From NCBI GenBank assembly GCA_020744425.1, contig JAGMUV010000005.1, forward strand, positions 2,294,001 through 2,358,000: a DNA stretch of 64,000 nt, in the 5' to 3' direction. The DNA is from Dactylonectria macrodidyma (taxonomy: Eukaryota; Ascomycota; Sordariomycetes; Hypocreales; Nectriaceae). The notes beneath the pieces are model-generated. The model saw only the letters and a list, made by a program, of their open reading frames with translations. It made no database searches and was not told where the DNA came from. Position numbers and translations under genes: made by a program. Shown piece after piece: positions 34,441-45,873 of the stretch; position 1 is the first letter of the stretch, and each line of letters begins with the position of its first letter.

Positions 34441-35422
34441 AGAGTAATAATAGCTGCATAGGAAGTTTCTTAACTTGTCACCTGTGGTGCCTAAAGTTAG
34501 GTAATGGCTTGGGTTCACTTAAGTGGTAACAGTTTGGACGGCTTGAACGATAATTGAGGCGGTCGAAATTAATGAGATATCATTCATAGATGACTACAAT
34601 TCCGATAGTGTTTCAGATGAAGTACCGCCCCACGACTGTTGGATGAACAGAGGACAAGGACGAGTGGCAATAGCTCTGTGTAGGAAAAATGTTGCTCCTC
34701 CGTCAGAAAGCAGAGAGACACTGGCCGCGCGTCCAAGAAACGGAAGAGTCACATATTTTTGAAAGAGTTTGGGAGCTAGACGAGTTCAAGATTGGCAGCA
34801 ATATCTTTGAAGCTGCAGATCAATAGCCCGGATGGCGTGCGTGCAGAGTCTGCGGGTTGTTGCCTCTTCATGGCAAAGTCCCGGCCGCCAGCGACCCGGT
34901 TCAAGGGCATGTTACACCGTAGTGTCGGTACTGCCAGGCGGTAAATCAAGAAAAATCGCCGAAATGGCCGGTGAGGGAGGGTTAAGTGCGGGTATATATC
35001 CAAATGGGACACTGGCATGAGGCTGTTCGAGGTTAGGAGATCTGATGCCAAGCACTTTGGGCCGGAGCACGCCTTTCGCGAGATAATTCAGTCATTCGAG
35101 GTGCGGGGCTTGTAATCTATCAATCGCTGCAGTCATTGTGTAACTGGCCCCTCGTAGGCATGTTTGATTGCCGGGGATCTATTGCGTGATCACACCGAGC
35201 TAAGGTATTGCTGCAGGCGGGTCTCGAGGCCGATCACTATGTATAATTATCGGCGCCAGCTCTGAAATACCACCTCACTATCGGAGCATATCTGATGTTT
35301 AAATACCGTCGAGATATCTGAGCTCAGGTTATCAGTTTGCCTACTTTTCTGCGTCCTCTGTTTCTCTGCAGATCACTCCACCAAGGCATCTAAGGTTGAG
35401 CTCGTTCATCTCAAACCAGACG
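34441..35422. other. Intergenic region
   Basis: 1 kb between the monooxygenase and the transporter. The last 80 nt are a CT-rich leader. No gene seen. Confidence 0.5.
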
Positions 35423-36869
35423 ATGGCAGACGATAAGGATGCCCCACACGACGAGGCAAGGGTTGCTGAGCCCGAAAACTATCCCGGTGAGTGCCGATAA
35501 CGAACCTGTTCTCAATGGCTGAGTATTGACGATCATGATAGTGAAGTGGTATCGCTCACCCACGTACAATGCCACTATCCTCGGAATGTGTAGTTTTGCC
35601 GCACCTGGCCTTTGGGGAGCCATGAACTCTCTCGGCGCAGGAGGCGCGCAAAAGCCGTATCTCGTCAACACCGGCAACGCACTCACGTTCTGTATGATGG
35701 TGCTATCTTGCTGGGCCACCAGCGGCATCGTCAAGTACATTGGTATTAAGGGCGCTCTCATTGTCGGAACCATCGGCTTCGCACCTTACAGCGCAGGTCT
35801 ATACTTGAACAACCGGTACGGAGTTGAGTGGTTGGTCATCTTGGGAGCTGCCCTTTGTGGTATTTCAGCCGGCATCTTCTGGGCCTCCGAAGCTGCCATC
35901 GGAATCAGTTACCCAGAGCCCAAGAACAGAGGCAGATTGGTGGCTTACTGGTTGACTTGGACTCGACTCGGACAGATTCTGGGAGGTGCCATTAACTTGG
36001 GCATGAACGCCGATCGTAGCGAGGCTGGAAAGGTCTCGTACAACGTTTATCTGATCTTCATCGCTCTTCAGTGCTGTGGTCCTTTCGCCGCATTGCTTCT
36101 TAACCACCCGTCCAAGGTTCAACGGTCAGACGGCAAGAAGGTTGACCTTGCCATCTTCGACCACCCTTGGCAAGAGTTCAAAGCAACCACAAGGACCTTT
36201 TTGAGGAAAGAATTCCTCCTGCTCATCCTCTGGATTGGCCAGGCAGTGTACTCGGAAGCCGTCTTCTTCACTTACATTGCTCTGTACTTTAGCGTCCGAG
36301 CAAGAGCTCTCGGCTCATTTATCTCAGGAATCGTCGCCGTCATCGCCGGAAACTTGCTAGGTCTATGGCTAGACCAACACCGAGTCGCCTTGAAGCAACG
36401 AGCTCGGTGGGCGTTTGCGGTCATCATGACGCTCCAGGGTGCGTGGTGGATTTGGCTCACCATCAACGTGACGGAATTCCGTCGCACATCGCCAATCTAC
36501 GACTGGAACGATCCTGGATTCGGCCGTGCCTTTGGAGTGTTTGTGTTCCTGGTCTCGGGGTTCCAGCTCAACTACAACTTCGCTTTCTTCATCATCGGAG
36601 AACTATCGTCGAGTCCCCAAGAAACGATTCGCTTATCGGCACTGCTGAGAGGCACCGAATCAGCGTGGCAGGCCGTCAGCTATGGACTCAACGCGATTCC
36701 GATCTTTGCTGCTGTTGGAAGCACATACATCAATTTTGGAATCTGGGGATTGTCTTTGGTACCGGCCTGGCTGGTTGTCCGGAAATTTGGCACAAGCGAG
36801 TCTACAAACAGTGACGCTGAAAAGCAAGGAGATTCTTCGGACAAAACACAGCTGGACGTTGCTAACTAG
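35423..36869 (+). CDS. UNC93-like major facilitator transporter
   Basis: Membrane transporter of the UNC93-like branch of the MFS superfamily, 463 residues. Exons read 35423-35486 and 35542-36869, with a 55-nt intron after a short hydrophilic N-terminus. The start MADDKDAPHDEARVAEP is followed by KWYRSPTYNATILGMCSFAAPGLWGAMNSLGAGG, the first membrane segment with the motif typical of fungal UNC93-like proteins. Further hydrophobic segments include LVILGAALCGISAGIFWASEA, then LLILWIGQAVYSEAVFFTYIALYF and IWGLSLVPAWLVV, with a polar C-terminal tail. The substrate is unknown. Next to the flavin monooxygenase and the regulator, it may import or export the compound they handle. Confidence 0.9.
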
Positions 36870-37756
36870 ACGTTCATATCTCGACTATGGTATAGGTATT
36901 TGTTGGTCATGATCGAGGGTTATTGAGAAGAGTTGGCCCAGTCACTTGAAAGGGCTCTAATGCCGACTTATTAGTCAATGTTGGGATCGGACCTTCAGTA
37001 TAGCATACAGCGAGTAAATCGATTTTAAGAGTCATTCTCTCTTTTACAACCCACCATATCCTCCTGCGTCGTCTTCGACCATCCTCGAATGAAATGATGC
37101 AAACCTTGCCTGTCTCCAAGTGTCGTGACATGTTCCGAAACGCGCCACTTCCAAAGCCACCTACATCGTAAGCGTGAGTGTACTGACACACTTAAAACTG
37201 AGATTAATTATAATTATGGATCAAAAGACACCGTCCGCCCCGCGGTATCCTCTATTGAGCGTGTAGTCTTTTGGTGCATCAGTAGTTGAGGTGGGTGTTA
37301 AGAAACTCCAACAACCCATGTCATGTTCACCGGACAAAGCCGAGACACTGGGGTGTTGGAGTGAACATGAAACGCACTGTCACCATCTCAAACACGAAAC
37401 ACTGATTACACGTGCATGGTAAGAAGCCCGTTTCTACGCTGCGCAGGGTATCCATCGTGAATCGAGGATCAAGAGGCCCTTGTGCCTAGACGAGACAGGG
37501 AGAAAACGCCAGGCCCGCAAAAGTACCACAAAGCCCCGAAAGGCTAACACATTCCGTACCATAAAATGGAGCCGGACACTTCGCACGGGGTGCATTGACT
37601 AGGTACACAGCCTCTCCATGTCTGGTCAAGCGGCATTGCGGAATTTTATGCAACTAAGAGAGTTTCCAAAATCAACCGACCTCGTGTTGTTATAAGGACT
37701 GCTCGAAGTGTCAAAAAATCTCACAGGAGGCCGCCGACCAGACGTTGACGTTGATC
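36870..37756. other. Intergenic region
   Basis: 0.9 kb upstream of the regulator. No gene seen. Confidence 0.45.
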
Positions 37757-39561
37757 ATGGCAACTGAAAAGGAGAAGCCGACAAAATGGACCCGGGCAAA
37801 GGCGCCTAGAGTCCGAACCGGTTGTGTTACTTGGTATGCAATTGCAGCCCTCGCGGTCTAGCAAGCGGATCGCTAACCTCGTCTACAGCAAGTTCGTTCA
37901 CCTTAGACAAGATCTTGAAGTGTGCTTTCACTCATCATGTTTTCATCAATAGAATTCGACATCTCAAATGCGACGAGGAAAAGCCAACGTGCCGCAGATG
38001 CACCAAGGACGGCCATGTGTGCGACGGCTATGAAGTCGTCTTCGGCCGTAAACCGAAATCCAAGACCAAGGAGACTAAGACCAAAGACCTGCCACCACGA
38101 AATGAGCAACTCGTGCTGCGAAACAGGCAGCCCGTCACGCAGGTTTCCTTGTGTCCAGGATTGGCATTTGATGTCTCTCGACTACCAACAGAAATAGACC
38201 TCTTCCATCACTTCCGAACCAGTACTATCCAAGACCTCGCATCTGCTTTGACGCCAATAGACTTCTGGCATATCCATGCTCTGCCTCTCGGTCACGCCGT
38301 CGAACCCATAAAGTATGCCCTATGCGCTCTTGGAGGCGCTCACAGGCACTTCAAAACTCGAGCGCTGGGAAATTCAACGGGAGGTCTACACCGGTTCGGG
38401 CTGGAAGAGATTTCCATCCAACAGTACAATCGAGCGATACAACACATCAAATCGTTTACACGCACGTCTTCTAGGCAAAATTTGGAGGTGATTCTCACAT
38501 GTTGCGTGATTTTCATCTGCATTGAAAATCTCTTGGGCCGTTACTCCGAGTCCCTCCGCCACTTGCAAGCCGGATGCGCACTTCTCTCGACCGTTCGAAA
38601 GCTGTCCATTCCTGATTCCCCTGGGCTCCGAATTTCTGTCCAACAGGATGAAGAGACAGGAAATTACACATTCTTCGATGACATTGCCGCCATGCTCTCA
38701 CGACTCGGACAAGACATGTCGATGTACGTCGGCAATGATGTCATCCCTGAACTGTATTTCTATGCGGCGCCTCCAACTGGATTCCCTGATCCCGCGAGAC
38801 CATTCGACTCTTCAAGTTCAGCAGCAAGGCTGCTTTTCAACATTGAAACAGAGTACAGCGCGAGACTGTATATCGCTGAGCGGGAGTGGCTGAGGTCTCC
38901 AGAATACGACGGGCGTGAAATTCCTCCCTATTGGGATGACGATACTAAGCTCCCAGAAGACGACAAATTTCAGGTGCTGGCTCTGGAGAAGGTCTACGAC
39001 GACTGGAGTGTTCGTTTCGACCTCTACAAGAACCACGCTGATAGGCAGACCATGACGAAACAGGAACTACACCAGATGTCAATGCTGTCAATCGGGCAGG
39101 CACTCTGGTCAGGGTTCACTACAATGAAGTCGACCGATGAAGAGATTGATCGAGACGTTTGCGAGAGAGTCTTGCAGCGCGTCGAGGAGCTAATTCGCTC
39201 TGATCATTTTGAGCAACAGCCTGTTTTTTCCTTCGACGCTAATGTAATCCCAGCACTCACGTTTGTCTGCACATCATGCAACGACTTTGAAATCCAATGG
39301 AAGTGCGTTCGTATGCTACGCTCTATATGGAGAAGAGAGGGAATTTGGGACAGCCAGGAAATGGCTGATATCTTGGAGTCGATGGTGATGGCGAGGGAGA
39401 GGGGTCTGATATCCTGGAAAGGCCTTCCTTGGCAGATCCCTCAGTTGGCTAGACTGGTCTCAAAATTTGGCCTCACTCCGCATAGAATATCTACCGGGGC
39501 CATGGGATTAGCAGCCCGAGATGTGGAGGATCTTGGAATGGCTGAAGAGCTCGCTGTCTAA
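37757..39561 (+). CDS. Zn2Cys6 transcription factor with a 3-nt exon in the zinc cluster
   Basis: Regulator of about 562 residues. Exons read 37757-37833, 37889-37891 (CAA) and 37953-39561. Only this splicing gives the full zinc cluster, C-VT-C-KIRHLK-C-DEEKPT-C-RR-C-TKDGHV-C, followed by DGYE and a basic linker (KPKSKTKETKTK). The rest resembles the PF11951-type fungal regulator domain: FHHFRTSTIQDLA, then FWHIHALPLGHAVEPIKYALCALGGAHR, then YNRAIQHI. Direct joining of 37833 to 37953 would create a TGA. Reading through from 37889 gives a frame that stops at the end of the second intron. It is the third plus-strand gene after the monooxygenase and transporter and probably controls them. Confidence 0.85.
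37834..37952 (+). other. Intron pair flanking the 3-nt exon CAA
   Basis: The first intron is 37834-37888 (GTATGC donor, GCTAAC branch point, CTACAG acceptor). The second is 37892-37952 (GTTCGT donor, weak branch point, CAATAG acceptor). The three retained bases complete Cys (TG+C) and begin Lys (AA+A). A spliceosomal twin intron removed in two steps is an equivalent description. Confidence 0.7.
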
Positions 39562-41410
39562 CCATCTTGAATAAAACAAAGATATCACATTGCACATGCA
39601 CTATCTTCACACGACCTGCTATCGTTTCATCATGCTCATTTCAGATCGCATCCATGATTGCATAACTGTGTTGTCGCAATAGTAGAGTATTCTGCCTCTC
39701 TACCTTGTTAAGTCAATATCGGAAATGCCACGACGAGTTGGTCCCCATTGGTCAAGCCAATTTCGGCGTATGAGTCATGTGTTTCTTTCACAGCACTAGT
39801 AGAACTAGGTAGGATAAAATGAACCCACTATAGTGACTTGGTTGGCCGTTTCGTCATTCTGGATAGTACCCTCAGTTGCTATTCGAACCCTCCGTATTCC
39901 GACTTCTAGACTCTAAAACAACCTTGAAACATTCTCGCTATTTCCAGGACTGTCTGAATGTTGCTTTCAAAGGATGAATTTCTACATTAAATATAATTTA
40001 ACTCTTTTGTATCCATGGCTTGAATATGATGTACATAAGTCGTCGTGAAGCCTTGTGATGTAGCCTCTGGGCATAAGTTTCAGCGACCAGCGTTATCTCG
40101 AGGCCGCAACTGATGAAAGTGTTGAAATAGGTATTCTGAAGCTATTTTCTATGGGCTCAACGAAAAAACATGTGTGTCTGAGAAGATTGGGACAATGTCA
40201 TCCATTCCAAGTCCTGTCCGTCGGTGGCCGCGGAAGCCGGATCAGTTTGACGCTCGAGCATTATTGCATTTCCCTTCGCTGGTGGGGTCTCCCGTTATTA
40301 CGATGCACCCAATAACTGATATTCGCTCAATGCACTTCGCCCCGTTTTGGCTGTCGCCGTCCACTAAAGCGTTTGTGGCTGCAGCTTGACTGACCAGGGC
40401 TTTATTCACATGCCAGCTCTGATTGGCTCTGTCGTAACTTTGAATAAGCTATCCCTTTTAGGAAGCAAATGGGAGAAGGTGTGGATCAAAGTCATGCCAA
40501 ACATCCCAAGTTCATTGGCTTTGTCGTAATAAACAATGCCTGCCCTTGCCGAAATCCGGCTCGCTACTTGCGCCTGGTCCTGGGCATGTCGACAAGGCGT
40601 GTCCGGTCATTTCTCGTTTCGGAGTTTTCGTATCATCGTGGCGTCCGTGACCTATTGGATGCCTCCTGTAGAACGAGAAATACGAAAAGTAAGATTGAGA
40701 TGTTGGGCTGGCGGCGGTGACTCAACTCAGGAGTGGAACAGCTGAGCATGCGTCCTGCATAAACTGACAGCTACTACGTAGGGAGGTCATTCCCGTCTAA
40801 GACTCAGGAGACATTCTCGAGGGAGGTTCTTGGCTTAGGTAGTAAGGGGCTGAGTGATGTGTCATCTTACATCGTCATTCGAGCTCGATGAATTGGATGG
40901 CTTGGACAGGGCACATGCTACCCCGCCCCTCGGCAAGTCACGATACAGCTCGATGCCCGTGATTTCATGTGTAATTCGCAGAGTTTATGGTCTGCGGGGG
41001 ATCTGTAAATGGCGCGGTTCCTATCGAGGACTGACGTACACGGGGAACGAAAGACTGTAATTATAGATTGACGGTTCTCTGAAAGGTCGTGATTATCTCC
41101 AAATGCACTGCTGTTGGGCGCGGAGACATTTCAGAGGAGTAAAATGCAATTGGGTGGGAGCTCTTGATATTTTATGTTTGTTGTCCTAAGGTGTTCGTGT
41201 AACACACTCTTCTGTCGTTATTTCTGATTATTTAATGCCGATGCCTTTTGAATCCTTGAGTTGAGAGCTGAAGACACCGGTGCTTCCTAACGACCTTGGG
41301 CAGGTCATTGGACAGTGCATACCTTATTTCCACGTCCAGGTCCACTGTTTGATAATTCATCATCGTCGAGGTAGAAGTAAGCAAATATTACTCAAACCAG
41401 TCCTACCACG
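39562..41410. other. Intergenic region
   Basis: 1.8 kb without a supported gene. Short open frames at 40174-40745 show no motifs. Confidence 0.45.
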
Positions 41411-41865
41411 TGGACAGAATATAATCTAGAACATTTGATTAGAACGAAGATAAAAGGACAAGCCAAACTCACCACCGTGATCATCTATCCCATAGCTATT
41501 GAAGCGGCTGTGAGGGACGAAGAGGATGAAAACAACCCCAAATCGGTAACCTAGGGAGGTCCGGATCGGGGGTGGTACGGGCCCGGATAGCAAGGAAGGT
41601 CTAGCTGGCAAGGCTGTAGGTGCGATCCGGGCAGAAGACAGCGAGGTCTCGCAGAGAGGTCGGTGCGGACAACTAGGTCGGAGGGGGGAAGAAAGTCCTG
41701 TCTATTTCGATGATGATGCTGCTGTCTGAACAGACAGCTTGTGGGCTCTTATACCCTCGGGCTAGGCTAGGCCGGCCAGGGCGGCCGGGCCGGGTCCGAA
41801 TAGGTCCCGGGCCGCGATTTTTTTAGCCCGTCTGGACCGTAGTCCAGCCAGGGCCGCATCACTGT
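41411..41865 (-). mobile_element. Possible hAT-type transposon end or remnant
   Basis: Read on the minus strand, the segment starts CAGTGATGCGGCCCTGGCTG near 41865, contains the palindrome CTGGAC-CGTA-GTCCAG (41832-41847) and then a very GC-rich, CCGGCC-repetitive subterminal stretch (41755-41815). Fungal hAT elements commonly have CAGTGNTG-like termini followed by GGGCCGGG-rich subterminal repeats. A 61-codon frame (41611-41426), with a GTGAGT donor inside it near 41472, follows in the orientation a transposase start would have. I found no matching second end, target-site duplication or transposase domain. It may be a truncated copy. Confidence 0.3.
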
Positions 41866-42502
41866 GCTGATTTTCTAAGCTTTATTACGAGAAGAATAAA
41901 CTACATTTGATGTTGTACGCTGTTGGTTTGGTCGCATCAGTGCTTAGCCTTCCCTGACCAATTAGAACTCTACGCACGTCTTTGGGTTACTTACCACATC
42001 TTAACTAACAAGGAGAAATATTTTTTAGGTCAAGCCTTCTCCCCGGGTAGTAGTCGACAGCAGAACTTTTGAACAAAGGGGCGCCTATGGCCATGGTCGG
42101 AGTAAATTAGCTACTAGAGTTTGCAACTAGGATCAAGAGGCCATAATTTGTAGGCCCATGTTTCCAGCTTTGTTGTTTTGTCATCTCCTCCCCTCTTTGA
42201 AACGACATTCGTTGTAGCAGTTTAACAATACGCCCGTAAAATTCCATTAGGAAGGTGCTGTATCTGGACCCACTGCTGACCATGAGAGAGGGATGCCGCA
42301 CCTATCAGAGATGGACAACACCACTGTAAGACTGCTTACATACGTAGGCAGCAGAGTAAGATATGCAATTCTGAGTGTCTTGTAGTTATTAAGTGAATTA
42401 ATTTGGTCCTAGCCCTCGAAAATTTCAACGCTTTCAATTTCTAATTGCCTTCTTATTTTTCCAACAATAACAAATTTCTGCATCGCCAAGTAAACTGGAG
42501 TC
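41866..42502. other. Intergenic region
   Basis: Upstream of the GNAT gene. The last 130 nt are AT-rich leader. No gene seen. Confidence 0.45.
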
Positions 42503-43141
42503 ATGATTGCCGACGGACTCTCGAAAGCATTCCAGTCCAAGCGTCTGGCTTATCGCGCACTAGAAAACAATGAGGAGGACAGAGAATTTCTTTATACGCA
42601 GATCAAGAACGATCCGGTCAACGCTGCCCTCTCCGATCCTGGTTTGATCCAGCCAAAGAGCAGGAAACACACTGAGGGACTCGCTGAGGAGCTCACCAAA
42701 GCCACGCTGGCTGTCATCGTCTACCTACCAGAAGCGACGACAACTGAAGAAATTAATGGTGGGTCTCAGACAAGAAATACGCCAGTGATGCCCATTGGCT
42801 TTGTTGTCCTTGGTTGGGGCGGCAGGAGGAACGATCAGGTTCACCACCGCTCAGTCAGTATTGGCATCTCGCTGGCAGCGCCTTACCAGAACAAAGGCTA
42901 CGGCTCAGAAGCCATCAACTGGGCTCTAGACTGGGCATTTCGATTTGGGGGGTTTCACCGTGTCTCGATCGATACCGTCAGCTACAACGAGCGGGCGACG
43001 CATCTCTACCAACGGTTAGGGTTCGTGGAAGAGGGTCGCAGCCGTCAGGCGCATTGGCATGACCGGAAGTGGTATGATGTTATCCATTTTGGAATGCTGG
43101 AAGACGAGTGGGTTTCCCTGAGAGATAGATCAGAATCCTGA
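42503..43141 (+). CDS. GNAT-family N-acetyltransferase (RimJ/RimL-like)
   Basis: Single-exon gene of 212 residues. Acetyl-CoA-dependent N-acetyltransferase fold: an N-terminal strand with SKRLAYRALENNEEDREFLY, a strand MPIGFVVLGWGG, then SVSIGISLAAPYQNKGYGSEAINWALDWAF carrying the acetyl-CoA pyrophosphate loop (QNKGYG, near 134), and NERATHLYQRLGFVEEGRSR, the usual C-terminal strand and helix. This matches the RimJ/RimL group (PF13302/PF00583), whose acceptors range from protein N-termini to antibiotics and polyamines. The acceptor is unknown here. The gene stands alone between the possible transposon remnant and the large HET gene. Confidence 0.88.
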   Translation: MIADGLSKAFQSKRLAYRALENNEEDREFLYTQIKNDPVNAALSDPGLIQPKSRKHTEGLAEELTKATLAVIVYLPEATTTEEINGGSQTRNTPVMPIGFVVLGWGGRRNDQVHHRSVSIGISLAAPYQNKGYGSEAINWALDWAFRFGGFHRVSIDTVSYNERATHLYQRLGFVEEGRSRQAHWHDRKWYDVIHFGMLEDEWVSLRDRSES

Positions 43142-43674
43142 AACAAAGTCTTGGTCTTTTCTGGTATTTATTTGGCCCAGTGAGCTAGTATTGGCTTCGC
43201 AACCATTTCCACCTCCGCACTCGACGCTCAAGTCAACTACCCCAAGTCCTCAAAAGGGGAAGAAGGGGAAACGGCGAGGTAATGCCTTGACAGCCTCCGT
43301 GTATAACCAGGTTTTTTTCATAGTCAAAGTTTCACTTTCAATTCTTAGAGGGCGTAGGCCTGTTCCTCGTAAAAGTCATCATTCCTGGTGTTTCCGTGGG
43401 CTGGTGCAAGGAGCGGTGGATCATTGAACCTCATTCGGCCGAAACTCCGCTCAAGCAGCACCCACCAATCATTCAGACATTCTGGTAGATAGTGCAAACA
43501 TGGGTATCTCACCCAGCCTCCAGGCCGACCGATGAGATGGACTTTATCCCGAACAACCTGTGCCAATCCGGGCGTATTATGGGGCGCGGGGACCTAGATC
43601 TCTGGCTAACGTGAGGTATTTTCGCTGCAACGCTGCCATCCTACTCAATCGCTCTTGGCGAGAGATACAGTGAG

Positions 43675-45873
43675 ATGATCCCACTCTTCCGCCCGCCTAG
43701 GGCACCGACATATCAATATTCGTCTCTTGATTCACGGCCCCGCGCATTCCGGCTCGTCCGGCTGCTCCCGCCCATCCATGCCGTCTTTGGCGACACGCTT
43801 CGCGTCGAACTCATCACCGTCGACGACACCAGCGAGTGTTTGTTTGACGCCCTCTCGTACACATGGGGCGTCACGAGCGGAGACGTTCCGAATCGTCGGG
43901 TTCTCGTCGAGACGCATGAGGGGACGCGCGAGTTGGGCATCTATCGGCCGCTGGAAGTTGCACTGCTCAACATCAAGGCGAACCGCCCGATATTCGTCGA
44001 CCAGATCTGCATCAACCAGCACGATGACGACGAAAAGGTCTGCCAGGTCCAGCTCATGCATGACATCTACGCAAATTGTGCGCGGTTGCTAGTATGGCTG
44101 GGACCAGAAACCAAAGCGTCGACTGCCTACCTCTCTTACATGCGCCAAGTATGCTCGGAGGGCATCATGAGTCGAATCATCGGCCCAAACAAGGGTCACT
44201 TCATGCAGGTATTTGATGCAGTCTTGGACCCAGCGATCCAGGTCACTGGTGCACCGCTCGAGGACAGAGATGACATCCTCATGCTTTTGTCAAAATATGG
44301 GGACACCTTTCCAATAGCTGGCCTAGAAGATGTCCTACGTCGACCCTGGTTCAACCGCCTCTGGATCATCCAGGAGGTCTGTCTCGCACCCAACGTCTTA
44401 TTCATCTGTGGCTCTGAGAGCTTGTGTTTTGAGTGCTTCCAGTCAGGTCTCTTATTCTACACACTCTACAACTCGCATTGGTTGGAAAATCTCGACCACC
44501 CCGTATCACAGTCCGAGCTTTTCTGGCGCTCCAGCATCTACGACCTGCACTCGAGCCCCAGTCGCATGATCCAAGAGCGCAAGAAGATCCATAGTCTGGG
44601 AGAGAAACATTCCCTGTACAACCTCGTCATCAAATACAACACGAACGGGTCCCTGCCGAAGATTGGAGCCTCTCTAGCTGAGGATCGAGTGTTTGGCATC
44701 ATGGGACTGGCAGAAAAACAGAGCTTGGGTGGGATGAAGGTTCGCTATGGAGACTTGCCTGGAGTCTTCACCGAGATTGCAGCGCTCTTAGTCGCCCAGA
44801 ACGTCGACACGCTGCTCTTCTCACAGTTTCCCAAGAATATCCCGAACCTCCCGTCGTGGGCTCCCGACTGGTCCATGGATCTTCAGCCACCAATTAGCTA
44901 TTTCAGATTGACAGAGCCAGGCCACAAGGCAGGGGGTGAAATGACTACTCCACCAAGCGTTGATCTAAGCTCGAGATGTTTGATTGTTCGGGGCGTCGCC
45001 ATTGGTAAAATCATCAAAGTTGGCCAACATGTCATGACCATCGACCCGGAGCGCAAAAAAGAAGCCGAAGTCGACTACCGTTCCATGAAGAGCTATTTTG
45101 ACGAAATTGATACCTTTCTTTCACAATCTCGCGTCACAGAAGATCTTGAAATGGCTGCCGTTCGCGTGGCGGGGTTTGGTCTATCAAAGGCGGAACTTCA
45201 AGGCAGACATCCCAACAATACAGACGAGCTATTGAAGAAGGTCAAGGCACAAGGCTCGATACTCGGCCAGAAGTTGATCGACACTGATAAGCTGGTGAAG
45301 TCTTACCACCTCAGTCGCATTGTCGGGGCCACCATTGGCGTTCTTCCGTGGTACTGGATCCCCGCGGGCGAAACAGATGCGCTGCAGCTCTGGGCCACCG
45401 ATCCGATAGCAGCTTTCACTAAATGGACGAAAGCCGCTGGTTTATTCATTGCCGACGTGGTGATGATTTCTATCGTCTCAGCAAGGGTGATACTGCCTTC
45501 CAAGTTTGTTAAACTGCGACGGAGATTTAAGTCCATCAGCTTTAACCCACCCGGACAAGAGGAGGTGCTGAGGAAGGTTGGCCTTGATCCCGAGTTGACT
45601 AGAGCCTTTGGCTACTATTCCAATAGCCTGGTGAAGTTTATTGGTCAGAGGGTGTACCTGACCGAGGGAGGCTACGTCGGTACCGGTCCCAACAACATAG
45701 CAGAGGATGACATGATCGTTGTGCTATTCGGATCGACTGTTCCCTTAGTCCTAAGGAAGCATGATCTTATTGATGGCGTAGACACTTTCTCGTACGTTGG
45801 CGAGGCATACTGTGATGGCATTATGAATGGAGAAGCTTTGGGGGGTGAAGGTACTGATTTCCACATTGTTTGA
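43675..45873 (+). CDS. HET-domain protein (732 aa)
   Basis: Intronless HET protein. The N-terminal third holds the HET domain: FDALSYTWG near residue 58, PIFVDQICINQHDDDEKVCQVQLMHDIY, then LLVWLGPETKASTAYL and RRPWFNRLWIIQEVCLAPNVLF. The middle carries the fungal HET accessory region (LAEDRVFGIMGLAE, then VFTEIAALLVAQ and LPSWAPDWS). A hydrophobic stretch around residues 545-615 (ATIGVLPWYW, then AGLFIADVVMISIVSARVIL) may interact with membrane. The C-terminus has GQRVYLTEGGYVGTGPNNIAEDDMIVVLFG, the usual closing segment of these proteins. All core motifs are intact. It is unrelated in detail to the other two HET genes here. Confidence 0.93.
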   Translation: MIPLFRPPRAPTYQYSSLDSRPRAFRLVRLLPPIHAVFGDTLRVELITVDDTSECLFDALSYTWGVTSGDVPNRRVLVETHEGTRELGIYRPLEVALLNIKANRPIFVDQICINQHDDDEKVCQVQLMHDIYANCARLLVWLGPETKASTAYLSYMRQVCSEGIMSRIIGPNKGHFMQVFDAVLDPAIQVTGAPLEDRDDILMLLSKYGDTFPIAGLEDVLRRPWFNRLWIIQEVCLAPNVLFICGSESLCFECFQSGLLFYTLYNSHWLENLDHPVSQSELFWRSSIYDLHSSPSRMIQERKKIHSLGEKHSLYNLVIKYNTNGSLPKIGASLAEDRVFGIMGLAEKQSLGGMKVRYGDLPGVFTEIAALLVAQNVDTLLFSQFPKNIPNLPSWAPDWSMDLQPPISYFRLTEPGHKAGGEMTTPPSVDLSSRCLIVRGVAIGKIIKVGQHVMTIDPERKKEAEVDYRSMKSYFDEIDTFLSQSRVTEDLEMAAVRVAGFGLSKAELQGRHPNNTDELLKKVKAQGSILGQKLIDTDKLVKSYHLSRIVGATIGVLPWYWIPAGETDALQLWATDPIAAFTKWTKAAGLFIADVVMISIVSARVILPSKFVKLRRRFKSISFNPPGQEEVLRKVGLDPELTRAFGYYSNSLVKFIGQRVYLTEGGYVGTGPNNIAEDDMIVVLFGSTVPLVLRKHDLIDGVDTFSYVGEAYCDGIMNGEALGGEGTDFHIV

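Noticed and set aside
39870..39900. TTCGAACCC string resembling a reversed tRNA T-loop
   Set aside because: No flanking stem pairing and no anticodon arm could be built.
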